Below are positions 1 to 12,600 of a stretch of DNA of 64,000 bases, piece after piece (within the stretch, counting starts at the first letter, position 1; every line of letters starts with the position of its first letter). The position numbers and the translations under genes are program-made. Source of the DNA: Temnothorax longispinosus (taxonomy: Eukaryota > Arthropoda > Insecta > Hymenoptera > Formicidae). The stretch is taken from positions 19,525,692 to 19,589,691 of the forward strand of contig NC_092367.1 of assembly GCF_030848805.1 (NCBI RefSeq), in the 5' to 3' direction. Under the pieces are notes generated by a model. It saw only the letters and a program-made list of their open reading frames with translations. It did not search any database and was not told where the DNA came from.

Positions 1-1968
1 TTCATTGTCGCTGCAAAGCGCACTCCATTTGGCACAATGGGAGGCATGTTTGTAAACAAAAGTGCAACCGATTTGTCAGTTGTTGCATCAACTGCCGCAA
101 TCCAGGCAGCAGGCCTAAAACCGGAGAAGATTGACAGCGTTGTATTTGGACATGTCTTAGCGGTAAGTGTTTTCATTTATATAATTATGAGCTGGTCTTA
201 TGATTAAGCTGACGTATTTTTAATTTTGACGTACCTTTATAGAATTCATCCTCTGATGGTGCTTTCTTGGCAAGGCACGCTTTGTTAAAATCAGGAATCC
301 CATTACAAAAACCAGCGCTTAGCGTAAATAGATTATGCGGTTCTGGTTTCCAAGCAATTGTCAGTGGGGCTCAGGTTGGTCAAAGATTCCATAGCTTTCT
401 AAAAATTTTATTCAATTTAGAGAGATCATCAAAGAATAACTAAAGAATAGTATTATTCCAATAGAGAGAACAATATTGTTAGTGTAATAAATGGAATTTT
501 ATTTACGACATATATATAATTATCCAAAAGTGTAAAACAGATTGCAGTAATATATCAAATAATAATAAGCCACAGTGAGAAAGTTACTAGCATTGCTACA
601 ACATATATGTTTCCATTTCAGAACATTCTAATGGGAGATTCAAAGATTGTATTGACGGGTGGTGCAGAAAACATGAGCCAAGCACCTTTTGTTGTGAGAA
701 ACGTTCGTTATGGCACTGCTTTGGGACAGAAGTATGAATTCGAGGATTCACTTTGGCTTGGATTACTCGATACCTATTGCAATTTGCCCATGGGTATAAC
801 GGCGGAAAAACTCGGTGCACAATACAATTTAAAGAGAGAGGAGGTCGACCAATTTGCCTTGAATAGTCAGCAACGTTGGAAAGCTGGTAGATATCGATAA
901 AATCCTACATATTATGAAATTGTTATTAATAAATAGAATACGGAATTGCGAGTTTATTATCGTTTTCCTAATTAAGTAAATTGGAAGTGTAGAATTTAAA
1001 TGTCTATTTAAGAAATAAACATTACAGCCAACGATGCGGGTCATTTCAAAGAAGAAATAGTGCCTGTGCAAGTGAAAGTTAAGAAGCAGGATACGACTGT
1101 CAGCGTAGACGAACATCCGCGCATACAAACGACGCTAGAGACCCTTGCTAAACTGAAACCAGTTTTCCAGAAAGATGGATTAGTCACAGCTGGTTCTGCA
1201 TCGGTATAGACTGTTTTTCTTCCTATTTCACAAAGAGAATCTTTTTTATATCAACCTTTATATCCTTCCGGATTTAATGAACTCCGTTCTGTTCTTATTT
1301 CTCAGGGTATCTGTGACGGAGCGAGCGTTGTTATTTTGGCTAGCGAGGAAGCTGTCAAGACCGAAGGCTTGAAACCATTGGCACGTTTGGTGGGATACAG
1401 CGTTGTCGGTGTGGAGCCAAGTATTATGGGGATTGGCCCGGCACCAGCAATCAGGAACTTACTTAAAGCTGCGGGCAAGACACTCGATGATGTGGAACTT
1501 GTCGAAGTGAGATTTCAATTTATGCAGTAAAAATCTTATCTCATATATCAATCGGCATCTTTAATACAAAGATGTGTAAATAATTAATATGAAGTAATTT
1601 TAAAAATATAGTTTTTAAGTTTGTATTTATTTACGTCATGCATTATGTGATTTCCGATAGATCAACGAAGCGTTTGGAGCTCAGACTTTGGCGTGTGCAA
1701 AGGAGCTTAACCTGGATCTGAATAAACTGAACGTAAATGGTGGTGCTATTGCTGTAGGACATCCATTGGCCGCTTCCGGCAGCAGGATCACTGCTCACTT
1801 GGTGCACGAACTTAGGTAACGTAATTAAAACGTCATAAGCATGCTTTTATTAATATGCTGATCTATATGTACTTTTTTTATAGGAGGCGAAAGGCTGGAA
1901 AATTCGGTATCGGTTCGGCTTGCATTGGCGGTGGTCAAGGTATCGCTGTAATGGTGGAAGCGCTGTAA
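1..1968 (+). CDS. ACAA2: Mitochondrial 3-ketoacyl-CoA thiolase (acetyl-CoA acyltransferase 2), 5' end cut by window
   Basis: Exons 1-162, 243-374, 622-886, 1028-1203, 1306-1506, 1661-1815 and 1884-1968 join in frame to about 391 residues, ending in TAA. Family knowledge: the enzyme performs the last, thiolytic step of mitochondrial fatty-acid beta-oxidation, cutting a 3-ketoacyl-CoA with CoA to release acetyl-CoA; it works as a tetramer. Seen directly: the nucleophile motif NRLCGSGF in exon 2, NEAFGAQ at the start of exon 6, the histidine motif GGAIAVGHP, and the second cysteine motif ACIGGGQG in the last exon. The window opens in frame with FIVAAKRTPFG, so only the start codon and a handful of residues are missing. 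An AATAAA follows at 2169. The gene is tail-to-tail with the odorant receptor, 291 bp away. Closest remembered relatives are animal ACAA2 and fly yip2 rather than the trifunctional-protein beta subunit. Confidence 0.95.
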
Positions 1969-2168
1969 TCAATTAAGAAAGTTGTGCTGCTTAATTTTTT
2001 AAAGATATTGTAATATACAAATAGATCCAACGGTAAGTGTACATCGTATGACTTATCAACGCTAACAATTTTTAATCCCTTTTCTCGTCCTGGTGATACA
2101 TGCAAAATCATGAAAAATATTTTTATATAGAAAAACTTTATACGTGTACACATAATGATGCATTATTG

Positions 2169-2174
2169 AATAAA
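2169..2174 (+). terminator. Poly(A) signal of the thiolase gene
   Basis: AATAAA lies 200 bp after the thiolase stop codon, in AT-rich DNA just before the convergent receptor gene ends. Confidence 0.6.
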
Positions 2175-2259
2175 ACTTTTTTATAATTAACTCGTTGCTC
2201 TTTGTAATTTTAAAGAAAATATGTGGCTACAAAATCCGATATTATCGGCGAATTTATCG

Positions 2260-4916
2260 TTAAGCAGCCGAACCTTGAAGGACTGTAAAAATCGAATAAG
2301 ACATCCGCATTATCTGAAATACACGGAAACTATTAGCTTCGTTTAAACGTTCTAGGACTCTGCTTTAAAATTTAAGGCAGTTTAGTTTTAAAACCACTGA
2401 ACAGATTTAGATTGTTTATGTAGGTGTTATTCAAGATCAATTTAAAATAAAAAGATAGGTGAATTATTTCAATATCAAGGCTACAGCTCTTGATTTGTAC
2501 AACTAAAAATTAAATGCGACGATGCTTTACACCAGCTATAAAAAAAAGTAACATAAAATCTAGATCTTTATAGCGGATTTAGTGAAGTGAATTATATTTT
2601 AACGTCTGATAAAAGTTTACGAACCTGCACAAAAGTATTTAAAGATAATGACATGACCTTGCCGGCGCTCAAAGTAAACGGACGATGAGCCCTTGTCATC
2701 ACGATTTGAAGGCTGCGTTTGAACCTGTCGCTGTTGGAGAACCAGTTGTTCGAATAGGCGGCTGTGACTAAACGTATACTCTAAAAAATGCATGTTTCTT
2801 GCATATCTATATATGAGAATATCGATTTAAATACTCACATGCAGATGCAATTCGTTACCATGCCAGCAGAAGATGAATATTTGATACGTCATGCAGCACA
2901 TGTATGTCAGCATGCCGATCAGCACCGCTGGGATATAAACTTTCATCTGCAACCGATCGCGTGAGAACTCGTAAGCAAGCTGGTCGAAACAATCGAATTT
3001 ACCTGCGACACGTTGAAGGCAATCAAACAAATGATCACGCAGTTCGATAGAAATTGAAAGAAGATGACAGTACTAAAGATGTCCTGGATTTCATTCGTAA
3101 AACTACAAATCAATGCAGTTAATCGCAAACAAAACTAAAACACAAACGGATAATTAATTTCATCGATTCCCTTATCCTTGACAATTATATTTATATAATC
3201 TAATTCAAGAAAACTTAAGAGAGGAATAACTTCATAAAATTATGACAATACTTTGCTATCATCCTGTAATCTTTTAAATATCTCAACTTACTGAAATATC
3301 ATATTATTGTGTACAGCGCATCGCTTGAGTAGCTGATAAGACAAGGCTCTCCCTTCAACTGCAAGTAGCTCGGTCTTATCGTTATTGTTCTGCACCTCAT
3401 GGATGCTTTCCTCGTTATTAATCGAGATGATATTGCGCTCTAGGATCGCCAGTTGGGAACAGGCGACCGTGATCAAGCCCGTCATCAACGTATCCATCGC
3501 CACGTTGTGAAAGCAAGCGATTATGATAGCGATGCCCTGATGCGCCGCAGTAATCTCGAAGGCCGGTGTCGCCGTCGTGTTATAAGGATACCATCCCTCC
3601 ATAGGCAGCTGGCGCGAACGACCAGCGACCAGGTCGGCGATCGGAGTAAAACCCCAACATAACACCGCGATCCCGCCAAAGCTCTGATAAACCGCGTGAT
3701 GGAAGAGGCCCTTCCACGTGTAGCTTATGAGTAGATCCTCATGCACCTTGTCGTAGCGACTAAATGCTGGACTGTTGGCTATGTCCAGGAGCGCCTGGAT
3801 CCGCGCCTGACGACGAAGAAGAACGACCACCTGGAAATATCGATATTTTACTTTTTCCTACTTTTCACGCACCGTTAAAAATCCGTTAAAAGAATTTGTG
3901 TAGTTGAGTTATCAATAAAAAGATAATTTATATTGATATAATTTTTACAAAAATTATTTGGGTTTAGAGAAAGGATTAATTGACGTTATACTTGAGAGAT
4001 CTTATCCAGACGATAAAAAATATCATAATAAAAGAAAAAAAAATAAATTGTGCGATGGCCGGGAATCGAACCCGGATCAACTGCTTGGAAGGCAACTATG
4101 CTAACCATTACACCACCATCGCACTGTGCGAGCCTTTCACATTTAGTGCTAGATCTCTACCTAAAATCGGTCGAGAAAATATCTCATTTTATTTTAAATT
4201 GAAAAAGTCTGATATACGCATGATTGTTTAATGACAGATAAATATGAACAAAAAAAACGACAATATTTCAAATTACACATACAAATAAAATATTACTTTT
4301 ATAATTAACAAACCAGGCGAGAAAAATACAGTACTTGCAAATAGAAATTATTCTAAATAATTTATTAATTATTATTAACAAAGAATCCAATCATTATCTA
4401 TAAAACTGACTATGAAAACTGTTAAATGTACGTTCTGTCCGACTGAAATAATTCTAATGGGCACCTATGTGAGAGTTTTGGAATTTTATCAGTTATCACT
4501 GTACTTTTTTTGGCAGTTTGACAACTTTGACGTCCATAGCGCAATCGTTTATAATTTAATTCTTGCGAACTGCCATTAAATTTTTATTCTTTTCCTTCTT
4601 TTTTTTAATTGCTGTAAAATGCTATCAAAATCACAAGCTTAAAGATAATTCCAATTACCTTCGAAGCGTGGGTGCTATTCGTCATTAATAAGGTCGCAAC
4701 CGCGACGAGTTTCGACATATCTCCCCAGTTTGCAAGAACATTTGCTATCTCAGCAGCGAGCAAGATACCCAGGATGAAGATAAAGCTACAAGCGGTGTAA
4801 AGCAAATACAGTAACCGAAAATTGCCCGTAGCTGGTGGCCACGTACCCAGGAAGCGGATAATCGTTAAGCTCACTCTCAGATGAAAATTCGGCGCGATCG
4901 TTTCTCGTTCCTTCAT
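2260..4916 (-). CDS. Odorant receptor (insect seven-transmembrane Or family)
   Basis: Minus-strand exons in coding order are 4659-4916, 3292-3830, 3003-3102, 2839-2946, 2625-2780 and 2260-2313. Phases agree throughout, giving 404 residues, the usual Or length. Insect odorant receptors are ligand-gated cation channel subunits that pair with Orco in sensory neurons and have an inverted seven-helix topology. Supporting residues: the LPMEGWYPYN loop in exon 2, FTNEIQDIF and several hydrophobic helices in the middle, CWHGNELHLH, AAYSNNWF, and the conserved C-terminal block FTLSAGKVMSLSLNTF followed by a tiny last exon encoding IMRMSYSIFTVLQGS. That last exon has only 18 codons and is easy to miss. 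A tRNA gene lies in the 828-bp first intron. The subfamily and ligand cannot be told from this window. No stop or frameshift is seen, so the gene looks functional. Confidence 0.93.
4031..4044 (-). terminator. Pol III oligo-T terminator of the tRNA
   Basis: The plus strand has a long A run (broken by one G) just left of the tRNA. On the tRNA strand this is an oligo-T run beginning about 7-9 nt after the discriminator base, a usual RNA polymerase III stop. Confidence 0.75.
4051..4122 (-). tRNA. tRNA-Gly (anticodon UCC)
   Basis: Read on the minus strand, the 72 nt fold as a full cloverleaf. The acceptor stem pairs GCGATGG with CCATCGC and ends in discriminator A. The D arm carries TAATGGTTAG. 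The anticodon loop is CTTCCAA, so the anticodon is TCC and it decodes GGA. The T stem-loop is CCGGG-TTCGATT-CCCGG, holding the B box. No intron is present. It lies in intron 1 of the odorant receptor, on the same strand. Confidence 0.96.
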
Positions 4917-6699
4917 TTTTTAATTGAAGAAGCGAACCTCCATAAATATCTCAAGTTCAATTCGATGACGAAGATATTCTATGAAGAGGCAGAGTCGTAT
5001 GATTCTTTTTTTGCGTCTTTCTTACGAGGCACACAATTTCTCACTATCACTTCAATTCAATTTAATGTAGTTAATTCTCATTAAGTAATTTAATCAAAAT
5101 TTGACAGAATATTCCACAGATATAATAATCTCACACTTAAATTATAAAATTATGTAATTTACAAATCAACTGGAAACAAGAAATGCAAATAAAATGCTTG
5201 TAATTTGTGTTTATGATGTGCTAATATCGCGTCTTATGTTGAAGAGATGCAAGGATCACCCGTGAAGCTATGGCTACCTCTTATCGCTTAATGATTCATA
5301 TAGAGGTATAATGTACCACGGCATCCGAATGCTTCCTTCCGGTTGTACGTCTAAATTGCTCAAATTGAAGTGCTTTTGTAATGCTGGACGAGTTATTCTA
5401 ATTTGAGAGAAATTCCGTAGGTTCTCCAAGGCAGAAATTACAGTATTATGCAACGCTGGCTTGTAATCAATCGAGTCGCTCCACTTTCATCATATGCGAG
5501 TGTTATTTAGTAGCTGCATGGCTCATTAAGCTCGCTATTATGTTCAATTACGAAAGCGATCGACGTATAATCTACATAGCAATAATTGATGGAGCCAAGT
5601 TATTGCTTATTCCCTCTGTGAAATTCTATGGAGCGACGACGTAAGACAAACAGTATTCTCTCTCGTAGCAGTTCGCTGTATGTATACAACGTGTTGCGAC
5701 AGTAAACGTTGACAGTTTGACAACACAGTGTCAATTAACTTCATATCGGTCTTATCCTCGAGAAACTAAAAAGAACAAAAATTTGGTAAGCATATCTTTA
5801 TAAGAACTGCAAAATTTATATTATAACAATTGAAGGTAAATGAAATTAAACTATTTATTAATCTACACAGTTTTCGAAAATTCAATTTAATACTTGCTTT
5901 TAAAATATTATTTCTTTTTTTTTCAATTGTACAGCAATGTTTATGCGTGAATGAGTCCGGATTTTCCCCGCGTGTAAAATCAGTTTTATTGTTTTAAAGG
6001 CCTCCGCATAATGAAAAATATAAGGAACAAGTAACAGAGATATTAGCGATTAGGATTAAAGAATCAAGAATAAAGTTAAATGCACGATGAAAAATACAGG
6101 CAACGGAAACAAGGAATAATAAAACTGGCAATAAATGTTTAACCTATCGGAAGCCGTGTATTAATGTTACACCAGCTTTATTCCAGATTTCTTATTTCTA
6201 ATCACTAATATCTGTTCCTTGTTCCTTATATTTTTCATTGTGCGGAGGCCTTTAGTCTAGTAAGTAGAACAAAAAGACAAAAATAAGATACAGGTTTATT
6301 ATAAGATACGCGCTGCTGCTGCTCGGCGACATGATAAGCGCGGACGAATATCTAAGCGATAACTGCGTATCTTCCAGATACTTCTCCTGCTGATTATTTC
6401 AACACAAACTATTTTAGTGTGTGTGTATAGCGACGTGGTGCTACGTCATCAAAACGAGTCGCCGTAACGATAAAGCGTTTGTCCAAGCTCAGTATAGGCG
6501 CAAATGTCGAAGTAAACCGTAGTGATCCGGGATTCCATTCTCTGTCCAGCAGGTAAACTCGAGGCGAGTTGTTTCAGTTACCTGTCACTTCACAATCCAC
6601 TCTTACAATTCTTGCTAATTATACCGGTTTCTTGATCGCCAATCCGCTGCACAAGCTGAATTAAATCGCGTGCCACCTAGCTCGTAAAAGCTCCGAAAA
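4917..6699. other. Intergenic spacer between divergent receptor and DPYD genes
   Basis: This 1.8-kb spacer should hold the promoters of both divergent genes. It contains the foldback element at 5997-6252. A TCAGTT initiator-like motif near 6576 lies upstream of the dehydrogenase start. No further coding sequence was recognised. Confidence 0.6.
5997..6252. mobile_element. Foldback MITE with TA target duplication
   Basis: The ends are long inverted repeats beginning AAGGCCTCCGCA and continuing with few mismatches for roughly 40 bp (AATGAAAAATATAAGGAACA on the left has its complement on the right). TA dinucleotides flank both sides (5995-5996 and 6253-6254), as expected for a Tc1/mariner-type insertion. 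The 256-bp interior has no coding capacity. The superfamily rests only on the TA flanks. Confidence 0.75.
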
Positions 6700-9600
6700 A
6701 TGGCATCGCTGGCGCCGATGTTGAGCAAGGACGTGCCTGATATCGAAGTAAGTGCGAATTTTCGGCATGTGAAGAAGTGATTTCTGTCTTAAATGATCTC
6801 CCAGAAATGGTGGAGAGATGTTTGCAAATCCAAATAATTAGACTGCTCATTAGATGAGATTCGCACTTCTCTCCTTCAAGTCCTTGGAACTCAGTTTTAA
6901 AGATAAAAACTCTCTTTTCGTAAGATAACTTATTTAATTTTGAAATTTTTTTTGTAACTGTATATCTTTGTATTTCTGTTTGAATTTATAATTTTTAATA
7001 TAATATAATAAGACACATTTTTAAATATAACTTTCTATTTTTGTCTAAAATTTTTATACTACATTTTGTGACAATTCTTTCTTTTCATTTTTCTTATCTT
7101 TTAAAGAATAGTTATAAAGATCTTCCATGAATTTTTGCAACTTTGAGGGGAAGCCAATTAAAACTATTAAAGTTTTATAAATATTGTAGATATTTTTGTA
7201 GTCCTTTAATTTATTTATCTTTTATTTATCATTTAATTTTTTTAAACTTATCTTATGTTGAAGACAACTATGATAGCTACGATAACTTCGCTTTCTTGAT
7301 TCACTAACAATAAATTATGTATTTTAGAATATATTAAACATCAATCCAAAGTCCACAATTCATGCAAATTTCGTACCGTCGGTGCACACCAAACAGAACA
7401 AGGAACACTGGAAAAGAAACATTCATGAAAAATGTGATGTAAGTTTAAATATTCATATCAATTTTACCAATGTTAATTTCTTAAAACTTTTTCGGTATTA
7501 TAGTGTGTAAAAGTACCATCAATTTCGATTTTGATATAACATTGACATAAATGATGTACGATTATCAGGCGTTACATGATATTTAGGAGAAATATTCTAT
7601 CTGCAAAACATTAATCAATCGATAAGATTACGACTTAACTCTCATTATGCGTTCTTTTGAATCTAGATTATGCAATTCTGGATTCGCGCATTCTGCTTAT
7701 TAATCGTAATGTTTTTATTATGTTTTATATTGCAATTTTTAATATTTTTTATTTTCCTTAAGAAATTATAGTGTATAAGCAATAGACTTTTCGTAAATAT
7801 CAATGAATCTGTATAATCTTTCATAACAATTAATTATTTTTTTTTATAAAATATAATATCTATTGCGTAGTAATTTTAAACTTTTGACAATTTATTCTAT
7901 AAAATACATTCATATTTTTTAACTTTGCAATTTATGATTTTCAATTTGTATCTAAGATACATTTATCGCGAGAACTTAATTTTTCTTGTTTCCTCAGAGT
8001 TGCGTGCCTCTGACAAAAAACTTTGACGACATCAAACACACTACCTTGAGCGAACGCGGAGCTTTAAGGGAAGCAGCACGTTGTTTAAAATGTGTCGATG
8101 CACCTTGCCAAAAATCATGTCCCACGCAACTGGACATCAAATCCTTCATCACTTCAATCTCCAATAAGAATTATTATGGCGCAGCTAAGGCGATCCTGTC
8201 CGACAATCCTCTCGGTCTTACTTGCGGCATGGTCTGTCCAACTAGCGACCTTTGCGTTGGCGGATGTAATCTTTATGCGACCGAGGAAGGACCTATTAAC
8301 ATTGGCGGACTTCAACACTTTGCGATGGATGTAGGCAATATTAATTAAAAGTATTTAATGTATTAATTAATATGCATTAAATAAAATACCAACAAAGACA
8401 AATTATTAACATTTATAAAATGTTTATCAATGTAATAAGAATAATATATATTTTTTATACTCTATATAAAAATTCTAAATTGGAAACAATTGTAACAAAC
8501 ATCTTCCTTAGTTATTTTTATATTTCTTTAATTTTTGAAATAATAAGATATATATTTAATTATAATTTAGTTTCGATATGGTTAAATAATAAAAATAACT
8601 TTTGACTTTTATGTGCGCTAATCGTTTTTTCTTTTTCAGGTTTTCAAGCAAATGAATATTCCTCAGATCAGAATACCCAATCAAACAGTACCTCATGCAA
8701 GCACGAAAATTGCTCTGCTTGGTTGTGGACCAGCTTCTCTCTCGTGTGCGACATTTCTTGCTCGACTCGGTTACAATGATATTACGATCTTCGAAAGAGA
8801 AAAGTATGTCGGCGGATTAAGCTCTTCCGAAATACCGCAATATAGACTCCCGTATGATGTTGTTAGTTTTGAAGTCAACCTCGTCAAAGATTTAGGAGTG
8901 AAGATCGAATTGGGAAGGTCACTGTCTGAAAATGATTTGACAATACAGGTAAAATTAACTTAAAAATAAAAATTTGTTGACTAATTTGTTGCATCAGCTT
9001 TGAAATAAAAGCTTATTATATTTTTAAATTTTCGTTATTTTATATCTAATATCTAATTTTAGAAGATATTAATCTATAAAAGTCTGTGTGATTAATTTTA
9101 ACACCTTGTGAATAAATTTGGAAATGTTTCAGGGTCTTCAAAACTCTGGATACAAAGCGATTTTTTTAGGTATCGGATTACCTGAGCCGAAAAGTATATC
9201 AATCTTCGAAAACCTGACGCCGGAAATGGGCTTCTTCACCTCAAAAAGTTTTCTGCCCGTTGTCGCGAAAGGCAGCAAGCCGGGGATGTGCGCTTGTAAG
9301 AGTAACCAGGAACTCCCATCTCTTCGAGGCAACGTGATCGTTCTCGGTGCAGGAGATACTGCTTTCGACTGCGCCACTTCCGCTCTGCGATGTGGTGCTA
9401 AGAGAGTCTTCGTTGTTTTCCGAAAAGGCTTCACCAACGTACGAGCTGTTCCGGAAGAGGTAATTAATTGTCTTCTTTCTATTTAAACTCCAATCCTCCA
9501 ATCTCTCTAATCTGGAAATTAGAAAGAAGAAACTTTTTAAATAAAAAATTAAACTTGTAATTTTTTAAAGTTTAGATATTAGAATTAAAGTGCAAAAAAT

Positions 9601-12600
9601 TTGATATCTTAAAATTATTTTTAGATGGATCTGGCAAAAGAAGAAAAATGTGAATTTATACCTTTCCAATCGCCAAAACGAGTCATCCTTCGTAATAAGA
9701 GGATCGCCGCGATCGAATTTTACAGGACCGAACAGAATGAAAATGGCGAATGGATAGAAGACGAAGAGCAAAAGGTTGTTTTGAAGGCGGATTTCATAAT
9801 TTCGGCTTTCGGTTCAGGACTGTACGACTCTGCTGGTGAGTAATAATATTCTTTCGGTACACGCGCAGAATTATAAATTACAACATTGTACGATAAAACA
9901 CTTTAGAGATTAACATGCAAATAAATAAAGGCAATGGAAATAAAATAGAAATATAGACGGTATAAAATTATTCAAAAAATTAAAAAAAATTCATTAGTTA
10001 TCTAATTTTTCTGGAAGTCTAAGAAGTCTTTTTCTACGGCGAAATAATATATAATATATTTATGGTAAGAAAATACCATTTTCTCACCATAAAAATTTGA
10101 GTTAATATATACGTATATGAATTAAATAAAATTTAAAAAAGACAATGCGAGCAAAATAGAAACAACCCAGATAACATGCATGTTGCATATTAAGACGTCG
10201 TAAAGATGTCTCTTAGTTGTTTTGAAGATATCTTTACGACGTCTTATGCAACATTTATGTTATCTGGGAAGAAAAATAAAGAAAAATTATTTCCACGCTA
10301 AAAACAGTGAAGCGTGCCATGGCACCGGTTAAAATGAACGGATGGGACCTGCCGGATGTAGACGAGACCACAATGATGACCTCGGTACCAGGTGTGTTCT
10401 GTGGAGGCGACCTTGCGGGTGTTGCCCAGACGACCGTGGAATCCGTGAATGATGGAAAGACAGCTGCATGGTACATTCACAAATACATACAGGTATAGTA
10501 TCTTGAAGACTCTGAAACATACATACAGGTATGTTAGTATCAATGTCAAACAATGTCTCCATTAATAATAAGGTCATCAAGTCTTTATGCACTATTGCGA
10601 AAGTATAAGATTCTTTTAAGGTAAAAATATTATACATTCTGAATGAATTCAACGTTATTAATAATGCAACGATTTTGATAATTAATATCTATATAATAAA
10701 TGTAAATTCGTTCTTATTTTTACGTACGTATAAATAAATTTATAGAACGCGCAAAATAAAATTTTATTTGTATAAATTCATATCTCTTAAATCCAAAATG
10801 GATAAAGTAATTTCTGCCGTTCCAACTGTCTTTTTATATCTTGATTGTTGCATTACCCAGGAATTGTACGGTTCGACGGTACCGGAAACCCCGCAGTTAC
10901 CGAAGTTCCATACTGCCGTTGATGATGTTGACATCAGTGTCGAAGTATGCGGGATCAAATTCGAGAATCCTTTCGGTCTTGCTTCTGCGCCACCTTGTAC
11001 CTCCAGTGCGATGATCCGGCGAGCTTTTGAGGCCGGCTGGGCCTTCGCTATCACAAAAACCTTCGCCTTGGACAAGGTATATGTTTCATATTAAGAACTG
11101 ATCGCCAAGTATACAAATGACATACTATTTCATTCTCAAATCCGTATTCTCAATACCTCGTTATAGGATCTCGTCATCAATGTATCGCCACGCATCGTCA
11201 AAGGCACGACATCTCGTCATCATTACGGACCCGAGCAGGGTAGCTTCCTGAACATCGAATTGATATCCGAGAAAACCGCCGATTACTGGTGCGGCAGTAT
11301 TACTGAACTGAAACGAGACTTCCCCACAAAGGTTCGTATACTTTTTGCTTCACTTATATAATACAGTTTACACATAATGAATAATAAAATTAAAATAATT
11401 ATATAATAAAATTTGCTGGTGACCAACATTTCATTTGCTATATTTTATCGCATATTTTTGCGTAGATCGTTATTGCGAGTATTATGTGCACGTATAACAA
11501 GGCTGATTGGACGGAATTGGCGAGAAAAGTGGAAGCAGCTGGTTCTGACGGCTTGGAATTAAATCTATCGTGCCCGCATGGTATGGGCGAATCAGGAATG
11601 GGTCTGGCTTGTGGACAGGTTTGTCCATTTGTTTCTTCTCTCTTTTTATAATTCGAAATATGAGATTGGTTAAAAATAAAAAATTAAATTAATTTCAGGA
11701 TCCTAAACTGGTTAGAGACATCTCCAGATGGGTTCGTGAAGCCGTCAAGATACCGTTTTTCATCAAATTGACACCAAACATCACCGATATTCTTTCTATC
11801 GCCAAGGCAGCTTACGAGGGTAATTAAAATTATTTATATTAAAGCGATGCATATAACGAGCAAAATAACAACATAAATCATAGTGCTGAATAATTATGTG
11901 TTAATCTTCTATTTAAATATGTTTTTATTAAGAATGACATAATATTCAAAGCAACTTCACGCGCCTACTAAATCGCTTAAGCTGATAAAAATTTTATCAA
12001 GAGTCGCATGTCAAAAAATTTAATATAACATCTATTTAATTAATAAATAATTATTTCTTATGACACAGGCAAGGCCGATGGCGTTACCGCTATTAACACG
12101 GTATCAGGATTAATGGGATTGCAAGCCGATGCGACTCCATGGCCGGCGGTCGGCCTTAATAAATTCACAACGTATGGTGGAGTGTCAGGAAACGCTATTA
12201 GACCCCAAGCCCTGAGAGCTATTTCAAGGATCTCAAAGCATCTTCCGGGATTTCCAATACTCGGTAGCGGCGGCATCGACTCAGCCGAAGTCGCGTTGCA
12301 GTTCTTGCATTGCGGTGCATCAGTCGTCCAGGTATTACCGAATTTCTCCTCGTATCCCCACGCTACATCTAATCATTTCCTTTCTTTGTTTTGGTTCTCC
12401 ATTGCCATCCCATCACTTCATATTTTCCACATAACGAATGCCATCAAGAAAAAAATAAATCATTATTTTACAACAAAAATTCCATTGATTTTATAATGTT
12501 ATCAGAAATAAAAAAAACTAACCGAGTACTTTTTAATAGATCTGTAGCGCCGTTCAAAATCAAGACTTTACACTGATAGACGATTATGTGACCGGCTTGA

